From Chaetorhynchus papuensis (Eukaryota > Chordata > Aves > Passeriformes > Rhipiduridae), in NCBI GenBank assembly GCA_013396525.1, contig VWYX01000873.1, positions 250,201-314,200 of the forward strand: a stretch of 64,000 nt of DNA, read 5' to 3'. A model generated the notes under the pieces. The model was given only the letters and a program-made list of their open reading frames with translations, made no database searches and had not been told where the DNA came from. This document shows positions 28,301-43,300 of this stretch, piece after piece. Both the position numbers and the translations under genes were made by a program. Position 1 is the first letter of the stretch. Every line of letters starts with the position of its first letter.

Positions 28301-31300
28301 GACAGCAACTGCCAAATCTTCATCTCGTTCTCACTCCCCTAGGCCCCACATCTATTTAACGTTTGCTTAGTCTTACGCTTTCCCCTAGTTTGGCTTTATA
28401 TCATTTTTAACATCACCCTCTTCTGCTTAGCATAACTTCACAATGTAAGTTGGCACTTTCACATAATTCCTGGAGACCCAGCTGCCCTCAGAAGCTTTTT
28501 GTCTGTAAGAATGCACCCTGTGCTTTTGCTGCATTGTTTTAACTCCTCTTTGGACTGCACGCTTCTCGGAGATGCACTCTATTACTGCCTGGAATATTTA
28601 TCCTACCACATAGTGACTTCTCTCCCCTACTGCCTAAGTAACAGAAATAGTCAAGAACAGAGGGAAGTTCCACCTGTGACTCAGCCCTACAGAGCAACAG
28701 AGAATACAGTGAGTGATCAGTAATTGATCACACCTTCCACTTACGAATCTTCTGAAAGGTGAAACTGAAAATACAGAGGGACTCACCTGGATTTCCTCTT
28801 GCAATAGACCAGGAGATTATCAAATAGAAAGAACATTCTCTCCTGAATGTTTCCTGCTGAGATTTTTAACAAAGTCCCTTGCAGCAAGAGCTGTGTGCAA
28901 ATATCTGTCAGATTTGACCCCTGAAACATAAAAACGAGAGATTAACTTTCATTTAAGTGCACAATGAAGGTCTTTTACTAAAACACTCTTATTTTATCGG
29001 TCATTTAACTGTGAAATAACTGATGCACTCATAAGGAGGAAGGTCTCCATCTCTTAACATGGCTAAGCACATCACATTTTGTCTTACAATTTTTTTTTTT
29101 GAGTCTTCATACACTACAATAAATCTTCCCTATTAAACTCCCAGGGATTCTTTTCCTGAAGACATCTTTCAGTCTCAAAGTAGCTGTACTGTGAGCGTTT
29201 CAAGACCACGAGTCTTCCCTTCATACCCTGAGCTATCATTGCAAATACCACAAATGATGGCTTAAGGAATGCTTTCTAGAAGAATAATGGTTTTTCCCTA
29301 CCACTGTAGCACTGATACTGACATTTGTCACTGTCAACCATCTCTCTGAAAAATCCTCTCACTGGTGATGCACCTCTCCAACTCCTGTGTTAGGAGGTGC
29401 TCTTTTCTGGAGTTCCAACAAACACAAGCAAGTGGGACACAGAGCCACAGACAGCAGTGGCTGAGCCCTGTACACGGGGCAGCCAGAGGTACCCGAGCTG
29501 GGTGCTCCAAGCACTGCAGCCTAGAATGTACATTAGCCTGTATTTGTGATATATAAAGTAACTTTTCCTTTCAATATGCCACTAGAAAAGCTTAGAAATG
29601 TTCCACAGCTAACTGGGAGGGAAAAGCACTTCTTCCTTTTTGAAATTTTGAGCTGAGTTACCTAGATGTCTGTGTTACAAAACGGTGCACACAAACAAAT
29701 CTGAAAGGGTTTTCAGCCGCAAAACATTGCTGTCGATAAGCTAAACCCTAAAAAAAAAAGTAAGTTTGGATATCACTTTATTTATGGCCTCATGGACTCT
29801 TTAATAGTCACGCTTCAGACTACAGATTTCAAACCATGGCTCCTGCCTAGATCACCCATGAGTTGCATTGAATGTTTTATCTGCTTCTTGAAGTCTTGCT
29901 ATGTAGAATATTATACAACTTGGTTTGCTGAGCTTGCTATCCAGAAATTACAAAGCTGGATATCTGGGCTGTTATCACATCTTTACCTGGACGCCAAGAA
30001 CATCCTTCAGAAAGAAAATGAGCAAGGTTTAAAACATATGCAAAAGATTAAAAAAAAAAACCCAAAAGAGAGTCATGGAGAGCACCCAAGAGTCCAATCA
30101 TGAGGAAGTTTACATGACCTCTAACAAAACGTCCTCAGCTAAGAAATTCTCAGCTGGCAGTGATCAACCTCAACATTTTAAATGTCAGCCTCACTAAACG
30201 CCAGTGCCAAACGCTTCATGAGACTGCTCAACACGCCTGACTCGCCATGGTGCACCTCTCAGAGGCTTCCAGCTCCACTGATTCAAGGGCCTCAGTTAAA
30301 GTCATCATAAGATAAACTGCCAACCCCCTGCACCATCCTGACCTCCCAGTATTTCTACTGATTTTTAGAAACTTCCTCTTCCCCCAGGCTTCACATTCTA
30401 GTTTCCTCCCTCTCGGTTATTTCCCTGCCATAGTAAATGCTTCTACCTACACAGAAGCACCTACTGATAAACACATCACAAGAAACACATCCATGAGTAA
30501 CTTCACTGAGAAAACACAAATAGAGCAGTTGCTTTCAAATCCAATGCTTGCTAATCCGACCTTCATCTTTTATACAAGAAATCCATACCATATGAAGCTA
30601 AGTGAAATAAATTTTTAAGTTCCCAGAAAAACTAAAGGCTTGTAGGAATGGAAGCTTCTGTTATTTAGACCAGTCTGGATTTCATCCCGATCTATCTGCC
30701 TTTCAAGTGAGATCTGCCCATTTGAAACACCAGTTCCATTGTAGCTCTAACACCTTCCTTTCTTTCATAATCTGTTCTGCTACAATTTAGCAGCAGCCTG
30801 CACACACAGAACAAACACTAAATTCTAAAAGCCTCAGAGTGATGCTGCCCACACCTTCAAGAGCATTTTCACATCACAAAAGAAACACAAATAAATGCCT
30901 GTACACAGCATGAGTCGTTAAACTCCAGCCCATTAAACTGTGCAGGCAACTGCCTCCAGGGAGCTTGCTGGTCCTGCATCCTACCTCCCATCCTTCAATG
31001 TGGGACTGCAACTGTTCAAGGGCTTCCAGTTTCTCCATCTGTCTCTTGGTCTCGTTGATATTTGTACAGACTGTCTTCATCGCCTGCAGTGCGTTCTGGA
31101 CAGCTGAGTGATCAGGATGCTTAGAGGGAGTCCTCTTAGCTAATTCCTTCAAAAAAAGGAGAAAAAACAGAAACTGAGAAGTGGTTCATGGAAAGGTATG
31201 AGCATTAGCAAGCAATCCTGCAGGAAAATGCCAGAATCATTGCTAAATTAAAGAGAATTTGGGGGCATTCTACTGTAGATGCTGTTCTCCATTCTTCATC

Positions 31301-34300
31301 TACAGGGTTAATATGAATGCTGTTAAATAAGTGAGGCAATTGCACAGGTTAAATATGCTACATTAAGAGAACTCAAGCCAAGTATGTTTTGCTGTGTCAG
31401 ATGTGTTTACTTTGTATGTTTAGAAGGCTGGGGCACGTGTCCTGACATAGAGACAAACAACATCTCTGCTCTGAAGGAGTCCGTAAGAGTCTCTGCATCA
31501 CTTGTTTCAAAGCACAACAGCCCAGTTAAGCCCCATCCACGGAAAAACAGCAGAGGCAAAACTCAGGACCTGACAATATTAACTAGTTTGGCAAAAGGGG
31601 CAACCACTGTCAACTCACAATTAAATAATTTTTTTAGACCAACAGTATTTCACAGTCAGCCACAATTGGCTAAGAATACATTAAAGAAATCTAAAATATG
31701 GCTGGTAATTTTATCTTGATACATAATATGGTGTTTAAGACTGAAATACTTAACTTTCTCACTATGTTTTACCTCAATGTGTTATTTGGTTGTTTAAAAG
31801 TCGTGTGCTGCTAAATCGCATTCAATCTGAATGAGACACAAGAATGAGTTTGGGTACAGCCACAGAGCCTGCCCAGCACTGTGATCTGAATGGAGCCAGA
31901 TTGCTTCAACCCATCTGTGATTTACAGAGTAACAGATGCACAGGGAAAGGAGGCTCGCTGCTACAAATGTCAGTTGATATCACAAATTAAATTCCCTGTG
32001 GAAGTCTTTACTTTTGCTGAAAGTGAGGCCAAGAAAAGTAAATGTTCAAAATGCAAAGGCAGGAGACAGGTGTTATGCTTTTGTGACACTAGCCTCTGCT
32101 CCATGACTGCAACATAGATGACTCTCACTAAAAATCAGTGAAGTTCTGCAGCTCTGGTGTCACCCATACTGCACTGGAATCAGGTATGTACACACTAGCA
32201 CTGTCTAAACATCCCATTCAAAAATATCCCCAAAATACAGAGAAAGAGCTCTTCATTCAGAGCACCCCCTGCTGCAACAAACAGCATCTTCCCCGCGCTG
32301 CTCCCACTGCAGGAGCAGGAGAGAAGGCTGGGAAAGGCAGGGAGGATGCTGGCCGGGACTGGCACTTGCTCCTCCACAGCCCTGTCTGAAGCCATCAAAG
32401 GCAAAGCCGTGCTGCCCTGACACTGCCATTTCCCAAAAGAGCAAAGCTTGGCACTTCCAAAACACAGGGAGAGAGCTCTGGGTACTTATTTCTTTTAGTG
32501 ACACATTTATGATGTGTAAACTCTAAGAGCATTTGACAACATTTTGTAAGGCAGCTGAAAGACACGCCAGATGGCAATCCCTGGGTAAGTTTTGTCCTCC
32601 ACAAAGCCCAAAGACGTTGCTATCTCATGTATTACAACTTGTGCACTAACAGGGCCAGGAAATGAGGTTGCCGCCACTTGCAGAAAACTACTTCTTGCAA
32701 AGGGTTTCTTAAAATAATTCATAAACCACACTTTTCTATGTTTTTTAAGAAGTCTCTGACATCCTTCCCCATGTCCTCCCTTACTACACAATACAGACTG
32801 TCTGTGTACTGATAGCAAACCGATAACAAACGCACTTTGCAGCTGAAAGTTACCCATTTCTTTATTTTAAAAATTCCTTCCTCCTGTCTATTCTCCTGAG
32901 GACACTCGGCATGGCTTAACATGGACTTTGTACAAGGGATGCTGACACTGCACTGACTGGTGCAGATCACTGCTGCCAGGCTGCCTTGCTCTGCGCCACA
33001 GCCCAGGGCACACACCAGTGGCGGCTTCAGAGCTGCAGCCCTCACTGAGCTGCCAAGCAACACAGGTTTACAGAGATAACAAAAGACAACATATTTCTTT
33101 GTTTATGAGTTCAAAAAGTTGCGTTTATCAACAGTTCAGCTCCAAAATGTGCTTAAAAATAAACTCAAACAAACTGCAACAAAAACCTAAACCACCTTTC
33201 CGTAAACATAAATGTTTTATATTTGTATTTTACAGTTTGTAATACTTGCCTGTATAAAATTCATTCTCCACTTAAACTAAGCAGAAAATAAATGTTATAT
33301 CAGGCTTCCTCTGTGTACCTGCCAATCGCAATAGTTTTTTTTATTCTGCATATTGTTAAAATTTGTAATTCATGTCAATTTGTCTGCAGGGTAAATACTT
33401 GACAAGCAATGGTAGATCAGATAAAACAGATCAGCTTCAATGTGCCACCGAACCTACAACATATGCTAATTTAAAATGCAATAAAAACATGTTTCCAGTT
33501 TTATAAATATCAGCAGTTATTTGTGATTATAGGCATGCGTGGAAGACAAAAGCATGATTTATAAATTGGCAGTGCTCCTTACAGCTCTGTAGGGAAAACA
33601 GACAATTTTTAATATTATGCTACATAGGGCTGGATTTCAACCACACAATGTCATGAATCTAAGAGCAACACAACTTTTCTTGGGGGAGGGAAGGGGGGAG
33701 AAAAACCCAAGATAAATATATTCAATTATGGCCAAGTAGAAGGTTCTATTTCTTGAACAGCTATGAGAGGAATGGAGAGATGAGGGAGACAATAAGGTAA
33801 CCTTCTTTAATCCTGTTCTGTATGCACAGCACTGACTTCCCATCTTTCCCTTTCCAAGTGCAGGAAATGATTCATGAAGGCCTCACTGCTGGGCTTTCCT
33901 TTCCAGGGGATTCTGACTCTGGTGACTGCTCTCTGCATACAGGCTTTTCTGCCCCTCCCAGGGCCAGTGACTCTTCCCCACATGAAGCAGTACATGATTA
34001 CTGCCGTAATCGTCCATGGAAATGTGTACACTCAGATATTTTTAAAGGATCAGAGGAGGAATGTGTATTTTTGGCTGGAGTCTGAGCAAATCCTTAACAG
34101 ACCAGACCTCAGCCAAGGCCCAAGCCCTGCGGACTCCGGGCTCTCAGGAGCCGCAGGGTGCGGCTGTCATGTGCTGCACATTCCTCCTGTGCCAGAGGAA
34201 GGAGACTAAAGTGACTGTGCCTAATCTCCACACGATGGTGTGATTAACTCATGATCACCACTGCCCCAGGGTTTGCTTCTTGCTGACATAAATGCTCTTT

Positions 34301-37300
34301 ATTAAGGGGAAAAGACAATTTTTTTTCAGAGACTGGTTTACACAACAGATGCTTCTACTCTTAAGCAGTAGGGTTGAGACTAGTCAATAGAGTCCCACAA
34401 TTATCACGGGCAAGACAGAGCTGCCTTCACCCAAACCCTCCTGCTGGAAACATCTGCTCAGCAAGTTCTCCAGCCACAGGCCCCAGTGGCTCACACGGCC
34501 AGTGGCTAGCTCCCAGTGGCTCACACGGTTTATGCCCTAAAGGTCTGGGTGTCCCTCTACCTCTGCTGCCTTCCTTCTTCCCAAAAACCAATGCCCATCA
34601 CAGCCAACACAGTTTTGTTTAGCTTGACCCTAGTCCAAGCCTCTTTCTCAATTATAAGGAACTAATTTACTGACTAACAAATTCTACACTAATTTTCTTG
34701 CATTCTGTCTGAAGCAGACAAGACCTGCATTGGGGTAAAAATATTAGTATCATTACTTCTCTATTTGTACAGAGATTATGAAAGCTAGGTTTGAGTCCCA
34801 TCCTTCAAAGCACACAAAAGGCTTGCAATTTAGACAGAGAAAAAGCTACCAAAATGATAAAACTCAAAAAACTCCCCAAACCCAACAACAACAACAACAA
34901 AAAAACACCACCAACAACAACCCCCCCCAAAAGGAACACACAAAACAAAACCCCCAAAAACCAAGCTAACCCCCAAAAAACCACCTTCCCCCCCTGCAAA
35001 AAAAACCCAAACCAAAAAACCCAACCAGAAATCTGTTTACAGTCAGCCACTTCAAACCTCCCATGTTTGTGTCACAAAAACTGGGAAAGTATAAATAAAA
35101 TTGAAATTTATCAGTCACCGTCGTCTGAATTGTTGTCCTGTCTCCATCATTTGTTAGTTAAAAAAACCTGAACAGCTTCATCAGAGAATAAGAAAACATA
35201 AGATCACCCGTTGCAGGATGCCATATTTCATTGGGAATTATTGCAGTGCTTAGAGTGGATCAGCAGTTGGAGATATTCCAGTGTATTATTCCTAATTAAG
35301 TAATCCAAATCAACTCCATGCCAGATGCTATTATTCTGAAGAACACACACACACACACACATATATGATATTAATCAAAAGTAGTTACAGTATTTAAAAT
35401 ATGTGCCTTATCCTACTACTTCAGTTTACTTTCAAACACAAACAAGTCTGAATTAACTTGTGCATATTAGCTTTATCAAACCCACCTGCTCGGCTACACT
35501 ACTTACATTAGACAAGGTCATATCAAAGTTACCAGAAGGTTTGGATGTTCACAAACTCTTGCTAAAAACAAAGTAAAAGAGGAAAGTAGGCTAGCTCTGG
35601 TCTGTGACTTTTCTCATCAGTTGGAATACAATAGTATCTGTTTGCCCTGGGAATTAGATAAAGTAAGATCCAATCCCCATGAATACAAAAGAGCTATTTC
35701 AGGAGCAATAACTGAAGTTCAGTAGCAAAGGGAGAGCAAACACTTAATTTGAGGGTTGTGCTATTTTTAAATCTATCTATCTTTTTTTTCCCCTTGCTTG
35801 GAGGGCTCCATTTTCCTGGTCAGCACAAACAGAATCCACCTGTGTTTTCCCTTAACTGTTCTCATGTCTGAGACATTTGTGTCCACTCTGGTAATTTCAT
35901 GCTAGCAACTATCAAATAAGTCTTCAATGGGACACAGCTTATTTGCTTCGAACTCACTACCTTTGAGAATCAGAATCAACCACACTTTATAATGGTCACT
36001 GATATTTTCTGAGCCTAACAACTTCTACTCATGGTATTATCTCACTGACTGAGGCAGATTTTTTGCCTAATGAAAACCTAATTCCTCTTTGCTTTTTCTT
36101 AAAACTTTTATTTCCTGTCCAGGAATCTTCAACTAGTGAGCAGTTTGTGTGATTTATATCAGCCTGTATACAAGAAGAAATCCATAGAAAAATGGAATGC
36201 AGCACCATGAGATGCCCAGTCATGGCTCCTCCCTGCAAGGCTGTTTGTTCAACAGGTACATGTGGGTCTGGGTCAGCCGCCCCAGAGCCAAGGGTAGGCA
36301 CAGGGAGGGCAAATTCATCTTTACCCGACTGTGGTTTGAAGACAAGAAACACTGTTTCAGTCTTCACCTTGGTGGTATTGGCTTTGGCTTTCAAAGAAAG
36401 GATGTTTGGTCCCCAGGAGTTTCGACATATACAGCTGTACACATCAAGGACTGTGGGAGCCAAGAGTTTTCAAACAAGCTGCCAAACAGCTGTCAGAAGA
36501 TACAGGACTTTGATCATTACTGACTTGATCACCATCAAGCTAGAGACCTTGTAATGAAAAACATATCCCGTTTAGGGTCCCCAGAGCCATCCAGTCCCTC
36601 AGAACACTGGCACAATTCTAGCTGAACAAAGCTTTACAGGAAGTGGCTAAAACAGCCCGCACAAGCCTTAATAAACATCTGAAGGGCACTGAAGTCAAAA
36701 GGCTTTGGTTAGTCAGTAAGTCACCCTGTCTGCTCTACCCAGACCATTACAGGATTTAGCAGCCTGCCAGCATCAGGCAGCTTTTTGCCTGTACCCATAA
36801 AAAGCCATTTTCTTCAGAGAAGATCCAACTTCCAGAAGTGTAAATCAGGAAAGCAATAGTGGCAACAAAAGTCAGGGCTAAAAAAATGCAGAATCATTCC
36901 AAGAATAAAACAACCATCTGCAGAAATACTTTCTGTGGTTTACCTTGAGCAGAAGAGGATATTTGCAAATTCTCTGAATTGGAGTCAGCAGATAACCCTC
37001 TAGTGGAATGTCTGTTGTCTTTCTGCCTCCCAAAAGCATGCAACCCTATAATCAAGAAATAAACAAATGTTACTTCAGACACAAAGCTTTCAAATGATTT
37101 TTGACATTATTTAGTATTTCTAAAACATGCGTTATGGTCAGAAAGCACTTTACCACACCGAAGGTACAGGAAATGGTACTTCATTCAACACTGACATACA
37201 ACCATCAAGTCTGCAAAGTTCTGCCAGGCATCAGCAGAAGAAAATTTGCTGTGCATAATAATGGCTGTGCAGAAAGGTATCTTCTCAGAGAAATATTATA

Positions 37301-40300
37301 CAGCTGGTGACCCAAAAAATGCCCTAACAATACGATAGCAAACGGCAAACCTAGATAGACCACTACTTAAAATAATCCAATTTACCCCCACAACAGATAG
37401 GACCAGTTGTCTTTGTTCACTATGTGAAGTTGTATATTATTGGTCCAGAAACTCTTGAAGACTAAAGTAAAGCCTATTAACTAGTAATCATGTAATTAAC
37501 TCGAGTCCAGTTCTTATGTCTGAATTGAACTGGAATTGAAACAAATGAGTCATCTGCATAGCATTCACCAATTCTCTGGCAAAACATGCCTGAGCACAGC
37601 TGGACAAATAGCCTGGGCACACTGGCTGGCTAATCAGCACACATGGAACTTTTCAACAGATCATGGAAATTCATTTTTCAGGATTAATATAGAAGGGGAG
37701 TTTAAGAACAGGGTATGGCATTGGGGAAAAAAATGTTATAGTCCTTGATCTGTCCTTAATTTGTTACAGTAATCTGAAATCTGTGTGACAAATCAATACT
37801 GACCTACTGTAAGCTTTTTATACATTTCCCTGACAATTCTACTGTCGGCTGCTGCCAGAGACAGGTCGTAGATTCGAGTGGACGTCAAATCTATTTCAGA
37901 TAAACTATTCCATATTCCTGTGTTCAACCATGAATATGGACTTTGCTCTAAAAGTCACTCCAGTTGCAAACCTGTCCTGTCCACACAGAAGTTGAACTTC
38001 AAATGCAGTTCAGCCAAGAAGTGCCTACTTTGGGGCATCACCAGTAACGTTTTCCCCTGCGAAATACACACTGTGGCTCAGACACACTCTGAAATTTACT
38101 GAATTTTTTGGCTGCAGTTCAATTCTTCTCTTCAAGGAATGCTCACAGACATCATACATAAAATCTCATTAGTCCTAACTGGTATTTTTCACAGACAATT
38201 GTCTGTAAAATAACCCGTCCCCAGGCTATTCTAGATCTGTGGCATTGGCTACCCAGCTCACAATGCTCCCTGTCCAATTTCCAAGTCTCGGGTGATTCAG
38301 TCCTTCCCATCTCTTCCTCTCTCTCTAGCTCTGGGCTCAAAACTGCCCTTTAACACTTACTGATTTTTCAAACACATTCCCACATTCTATGTTTCAGCAG
38401 CTGTGAGGGGGCAATTGGGCCAATGTATCCTCACAAGTAAAGCTTTGTATTTTAATGCTGCCTTCCATAGTAGCATGGTAGCACTGGTTTGGGAGGCAGA
38501 GGAGAAGGGAAGGGAAGCCTGGAAGAAAGTACAGCAGCCACAGCTAAGCAGACACATCAGTGCAGCCTCTCTTCCCATATTTACTGCCATTTTAATAATC
38601 TCTTGGATTCAGGTGCTACAGCAAGCCACAGCAAACCGAGTGATGTCCCTTGTAATCAGTTTGCCAGCTGTTGTCTCTAACACAAACGGGAAACCGTTGA
38701 TCCAGTGGAAGTGGAGAACATTCTGAATATTGGGAAGGACAGTGTTTACATGCACCTTCCCTCCTCTTTCATTGGTTTCCCTCACCAGAAGCACCCAAAA
38801 AAATTCATGAACAAGGTAAGGGTCATTTAGTAATTCAAAGTAATGGCTTGATAAGGTTCATTAAAACTCAGACTTGACAAACAGACTTGGACTATGCAAC
38901 AGCATGAGAGTAGGCTCGCTCTGAGGCCTGTACCTTGTGGCTTAAGGAATGCTCTGGCCCTGCTTGTGACTGACATTTATGCAGAAGTTTTCTTTTGCTG
39001 TACTACATTGGGAAAGAACAGACCTTTCACAGAAAACAAAAAAAAGAAGAGCAGAAAGAAAAGCAGGTCCTTTGCAACAAAGGCAGCCTTCTTTTACTTC
39101 ACAGAATTTACTACGAAAAAAGCTAATGTGACAAATTATTCCTTCACCTATGTGCCAACCCTGTTACAAATGCCATGCATCCATGGCCAAGAAAACAAGA
39201 CATTCAAAAATCAAGCAGAATTGGTTTGAAAGTAAGGAGAAGAAACAACCAAGAAAGGAAAGAAAAGTAAGGAATGCTGGGTAGAAGGCAGTGCCCACTG
39301 ATTGTTTCTCCTCCCAGCCCAGCTTCTAAGGTGTGTTTGAAGGCTGTATGGCCACAGTAACTCGTTGGATGGGACTTAGGTTACTTCTGACACAAGCAGC
39401 AATGATGCACTCAAAACAATTCATCCAGACTACATTTCTTGCCTCTGGACTCATGGGGAAAAGGGTATCAGAAGCAGGCCACATTTTTCTGGTGAGCCTG
39501 CAGATGGTGGGTTGGTCAGAGAACTGAGCAGGGAATCAAATCCCATGGGAACTAGCCTCAGTCTTGCTGCTGACTTATCGCATTACTCCTTTCATCATCT
39601 GTGCTTGCTTTTTCTGTTGCTTCTTAAAAAAAAAAAAAAAATCTTCCTTGTTTCCACTGCAATCACTCATGCCGGTAGTGCTCAGTCCTGTGCCTCAACT
39701 CATCAGTTGAGAGTACCCCTCAATACCCCTCCACCCTGAGTGCTCCGTACCTGGAATGGGTAGTACCTGCAAAACACCTAGCATTCCTGGGATACCAAAG
39801 AGTTATTATGAGCACAGGGCAAAGTCAGATCATTCAGTCAAGAGTGCTAGAGAAGGTGCTTACCAGAAGGAATGTTCTCACTGTCGGGATCTTGTTCAAT
39901 TCCATCAGCAGTCTGAGTGCTTTCTCGTGGTTGCTACAGTATTCCTCGTATACAAAGAATTTGTCTTTCTGCAAGGACAAACGAAGTAACTTATTGACTC
40001 AGACACCACTAGAGAGATTATTTTGCCAGTCTGTTACCACATTCTTTACAAAGAGAGGTGGACTCCAAGTGGCACTCGCATTGGAGTTTTCACAAAGTGT
40101 GTGACACTCATCTAATGTGAATAATGTATACAGGTGTTCACTAATTCCTGATTTACTCCGTTGTAAGTTAACAGAGGCTTTTCTGAGCACTGAGACTTTC
40201 AGCACTTTTCCTCTTAACGCTTCACTGAGATCACAGATATTCTTTGCTGAAAGGAGGGATTTTGTTATCTTAGGGATACTTGCATGTGTGTCAGAATATT

Positions 40301-43300
40301 CCATGAAAGTAGCCAAGAGCAAAACAAAGCCAGGAGCAAGGAGGCTGACCACTCCTGCAGGAGGAAGAAACACAGGTGGCTGGGAAGAACCAAGAAAGAG
40401 CCTGAAATAAGCTCTGAGATCTGGAGGGGAACTATAACACTGATTTCTAGTCAGCTGGAAATCCCCTCCCTTTCAGGGGTGAGAGCCAGGCCCCAGTAGG
40501 TTTGCTGGTTTACTTTGTGTTCTGAAACAAGTAGCAGACAAAACAGCTGCCCATAATAGTTTCTGTAACTGGAAGAATTTCATCAAATACACACCAAATA
40601 ACCAACATATCACAGATACTAAAGGAAGGGAAAGGTAGCTTCACAACTAGACTGAGGTACTAACACTGGGACATGTCACACCCACCAGCACATGCTGGAA
40701 TGAAATCCCCTATTAAGAAATGAAGGTCAGCTGGCAGGTCAGGGTCAGCAAGTTCTGCTCTACTGATCTTCAGATTCAAAGACAGTGCAACTCCTTGTAT
40801 CTAACATGATCAGAGATGCTGAACCCATCGCAAACACCAGATATCTGGAAACACGGGAGTGATTCACAAAAGAAGCAGGAACAACTATTTCCATGCCCCA
40901 GCAGATAGGGCAATGGGTGAGTTGATCCTCTCAAAGCTGATAGGAAGGGCTGGACTTTCAGCAGCTGTGTTCAGAGCTTCCAGTATTGCATTCATCAGAA
41001 TAAAAGGGGGGTCATGAGATTGTATTAGGCTTTAGGCAAAATGAATGATTCAGAAGCCAAAAAACCCATCATTTTTGAGTGCTTCTCCCAACAGTACTTT
41101 ATTTCCTGGTTCAGGTTGGCTTCTATGCCATTATGCAGCGCCATGCAGAGGCACACACACAAGCTAATTTGCATAGCAAAAGTAATTTCAAAGCATTAGT
41201 GTGGCACTCAGCCAGTTAATGCGTGAAGCTTTCCAGCGCTACCATCTCAGGGCACCAAGCCATGCAACCAATGCCCTCCAGAGTTTGCTGTTGCATTCAC
41301 AGCAGGATTCTGGTCTGAAAACATTCTATCTGAACCTTTTCATCTCCCCAGAACTTGGAAGTTATTTTTTTTGAGTTTTGATTGAACTCCTAGGACTCTT
41401 AGAGCTTCCTGTGTCAGCTGAAGGTATCTGCAGCATCTAGCTACTTTTAAGACAGTTCACAGTGATCCAAGCAAAAAACTACTGCCAACTGAAGGAGTTC
41501 ACTAGCATGAAACCATGGGAATACAGCTGCAGTCACTGGGTATTCCCTTTGCTATTGTCACAAGGAAAAGAAATTGCATTAATGTTAGTTTAGGAGAATT
41601 TGACATTCTGGTCAGATGTTCAATGGTAGATATACATGTTCAGAGTCCGTAAAATGCTTTTGGGTTTGGTTATCACTGATCTGCTTAATTTTTTCCCCTC
41701 CTTGTACTTCAAAAGAAAGAACCAAGAATAAACAGATGTATGTCCAAACACAAGAACAATGGTCCAAAGCAAATAAAACAACAGCCACAAAGGGTATGGT
41801 GCAAAAGAGCTGGAATGCAGATGTTCAGGACTTTTATCCTTCCACAGCAGCTGTTCATATTGCTACTGGGGTGCAATACTGGGAAGCTGCAAAGAAACAA
41901 AAGCTTCTGACCACCAGATGCAGGAAAAGGCAGGCCTGGGTCCACAGCACAATAGAAAAAAAGCAATAGGATTGTTGTCAACCATAAAAACAGGAGAGTT
42001 ATAGAGCAAAGTGGATATATAAGTTTTTCCCACATTTTCTCCTCTCACCTCTCCTCAACTCCCTGGATGCACACAAGCACCATGCTTGAAACTAAAAATA
42101 GCAGCCATTAACACAAGATCATCCGTTACATCACTGCACACAAAATGTCACTGCTCAGGTTTCTGACTGCAGCTTTGAGTGCCTGGAGTTTGGGAGGCTA
42201 TATTTAGATCATGACAAAATAAAGCTCAAGACAGTACAATAATTATACACACACCAGAGTGCTTTCCTCAAGTCTTTCCCAGCTGTACCTCATGCTGGCA
42301 ACCCACAAATATGAGAACTATGCTTTAAATTACTCTGTGTCTGAAGTGTTTCATTTCCTCTCTGGGTGATATTCAGTCCTGGGCTCTCCCGTAGCCTGGT
42401 GAGGAAATTATCAGTTACATAATTACAGATGTTAGCCCAGGAATTCTGAACCTGCAGTTGTTCTAGTTTAAAGTGCAATTATGGTCAGAGATGTGACCAC
42501 ACAAAAATGGCATTTCCTTACTCAGCAAATCTGCTGGATACACAGCTAGATCTTCTGTTTTGGTGGCAGAAGTAAGTCTGTACTGTTCTCAGTTTGGTTA
42601 AAATAAATCTTTAACCAACAGTTTATTATCCAAGTACGTTATTTTGGATCCATTAGTACTGCCCACAAATTAGTGCAAATTTGAAAACAGTTTTGACTAG
42701 GAAAAAAGCAAATAAGACAGTTGGAAAACTGCAACATTTTATTTGGACATATTTTTAACAAGGCATGGCATTTTCTTGTTTCAAAGCAGGCTGAAACCAA
42801 TCTTGTCAACATGAAAAACCTAAACAGAAGACATAATTCTCAACAAAACACTATCCCTGACGACTTAAGACAGTAAAACCGATCACTCATTCAACATTGC
42901 TCTGAAAAAATGAGCATAACACAGGTTTCCCTAGAACAAGTTTCTAGCTATTACGTCCCCAGACCTCTAGCAATATGGCAATATCAGAAACAAAGGATGC
43001 GACAACTCTCTGCCCTTCTGCTTCACACGCAGTCACACCCTTTCCTGCCCTGTAAAAGTGAGCCTGTGCTCACAAGGTGTGGTCACTCTACAGTTGGTCC
43101 ATGTGCTCCCTCTGACATTAAAGACATGTCCTACATGCTGTTTTGTTTAAGGCTGTAGACTGGATTTTGAACGAATGTTGAAGGATGTTCTTTACCATCT
43201 GTTACAGTCACACTGAACCACAGCTCCAGAATAAACTCTAGCAACTACCATCAGACAATGAACCGATCACCTGACCAAATGGAGTACAGTAAAGTAGACA

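Larger units (their letters stand above)
31147..36943 (-). other. PREX1: PREX1 intron 5
   Basis: 5797 bp. Holds a second A/C-rich tract (34860-35030), a 30-bp-spaced duplication (34482-34528) and a short AC microsatellite (35343-35361). Overlapping frames on both strands around 32138-33063 and 36029-36554 lack any recognisable domain. Confidence 0.8.

Noticed and set aside
31890..32117. 75-codon plus-strand frame with paired cysteines (CYKC, CSKC, CFC) resembling a zinc ribbon
   Set aside because: Spacing fits no family I know, no splice or expression context, and it runs antisense to PREX1.
36029..36554. Overlapping open frames on both strands (144 and 120 codons)
   Set aside because: Overlap on opposite strands and no recognisable domain; likely chance.
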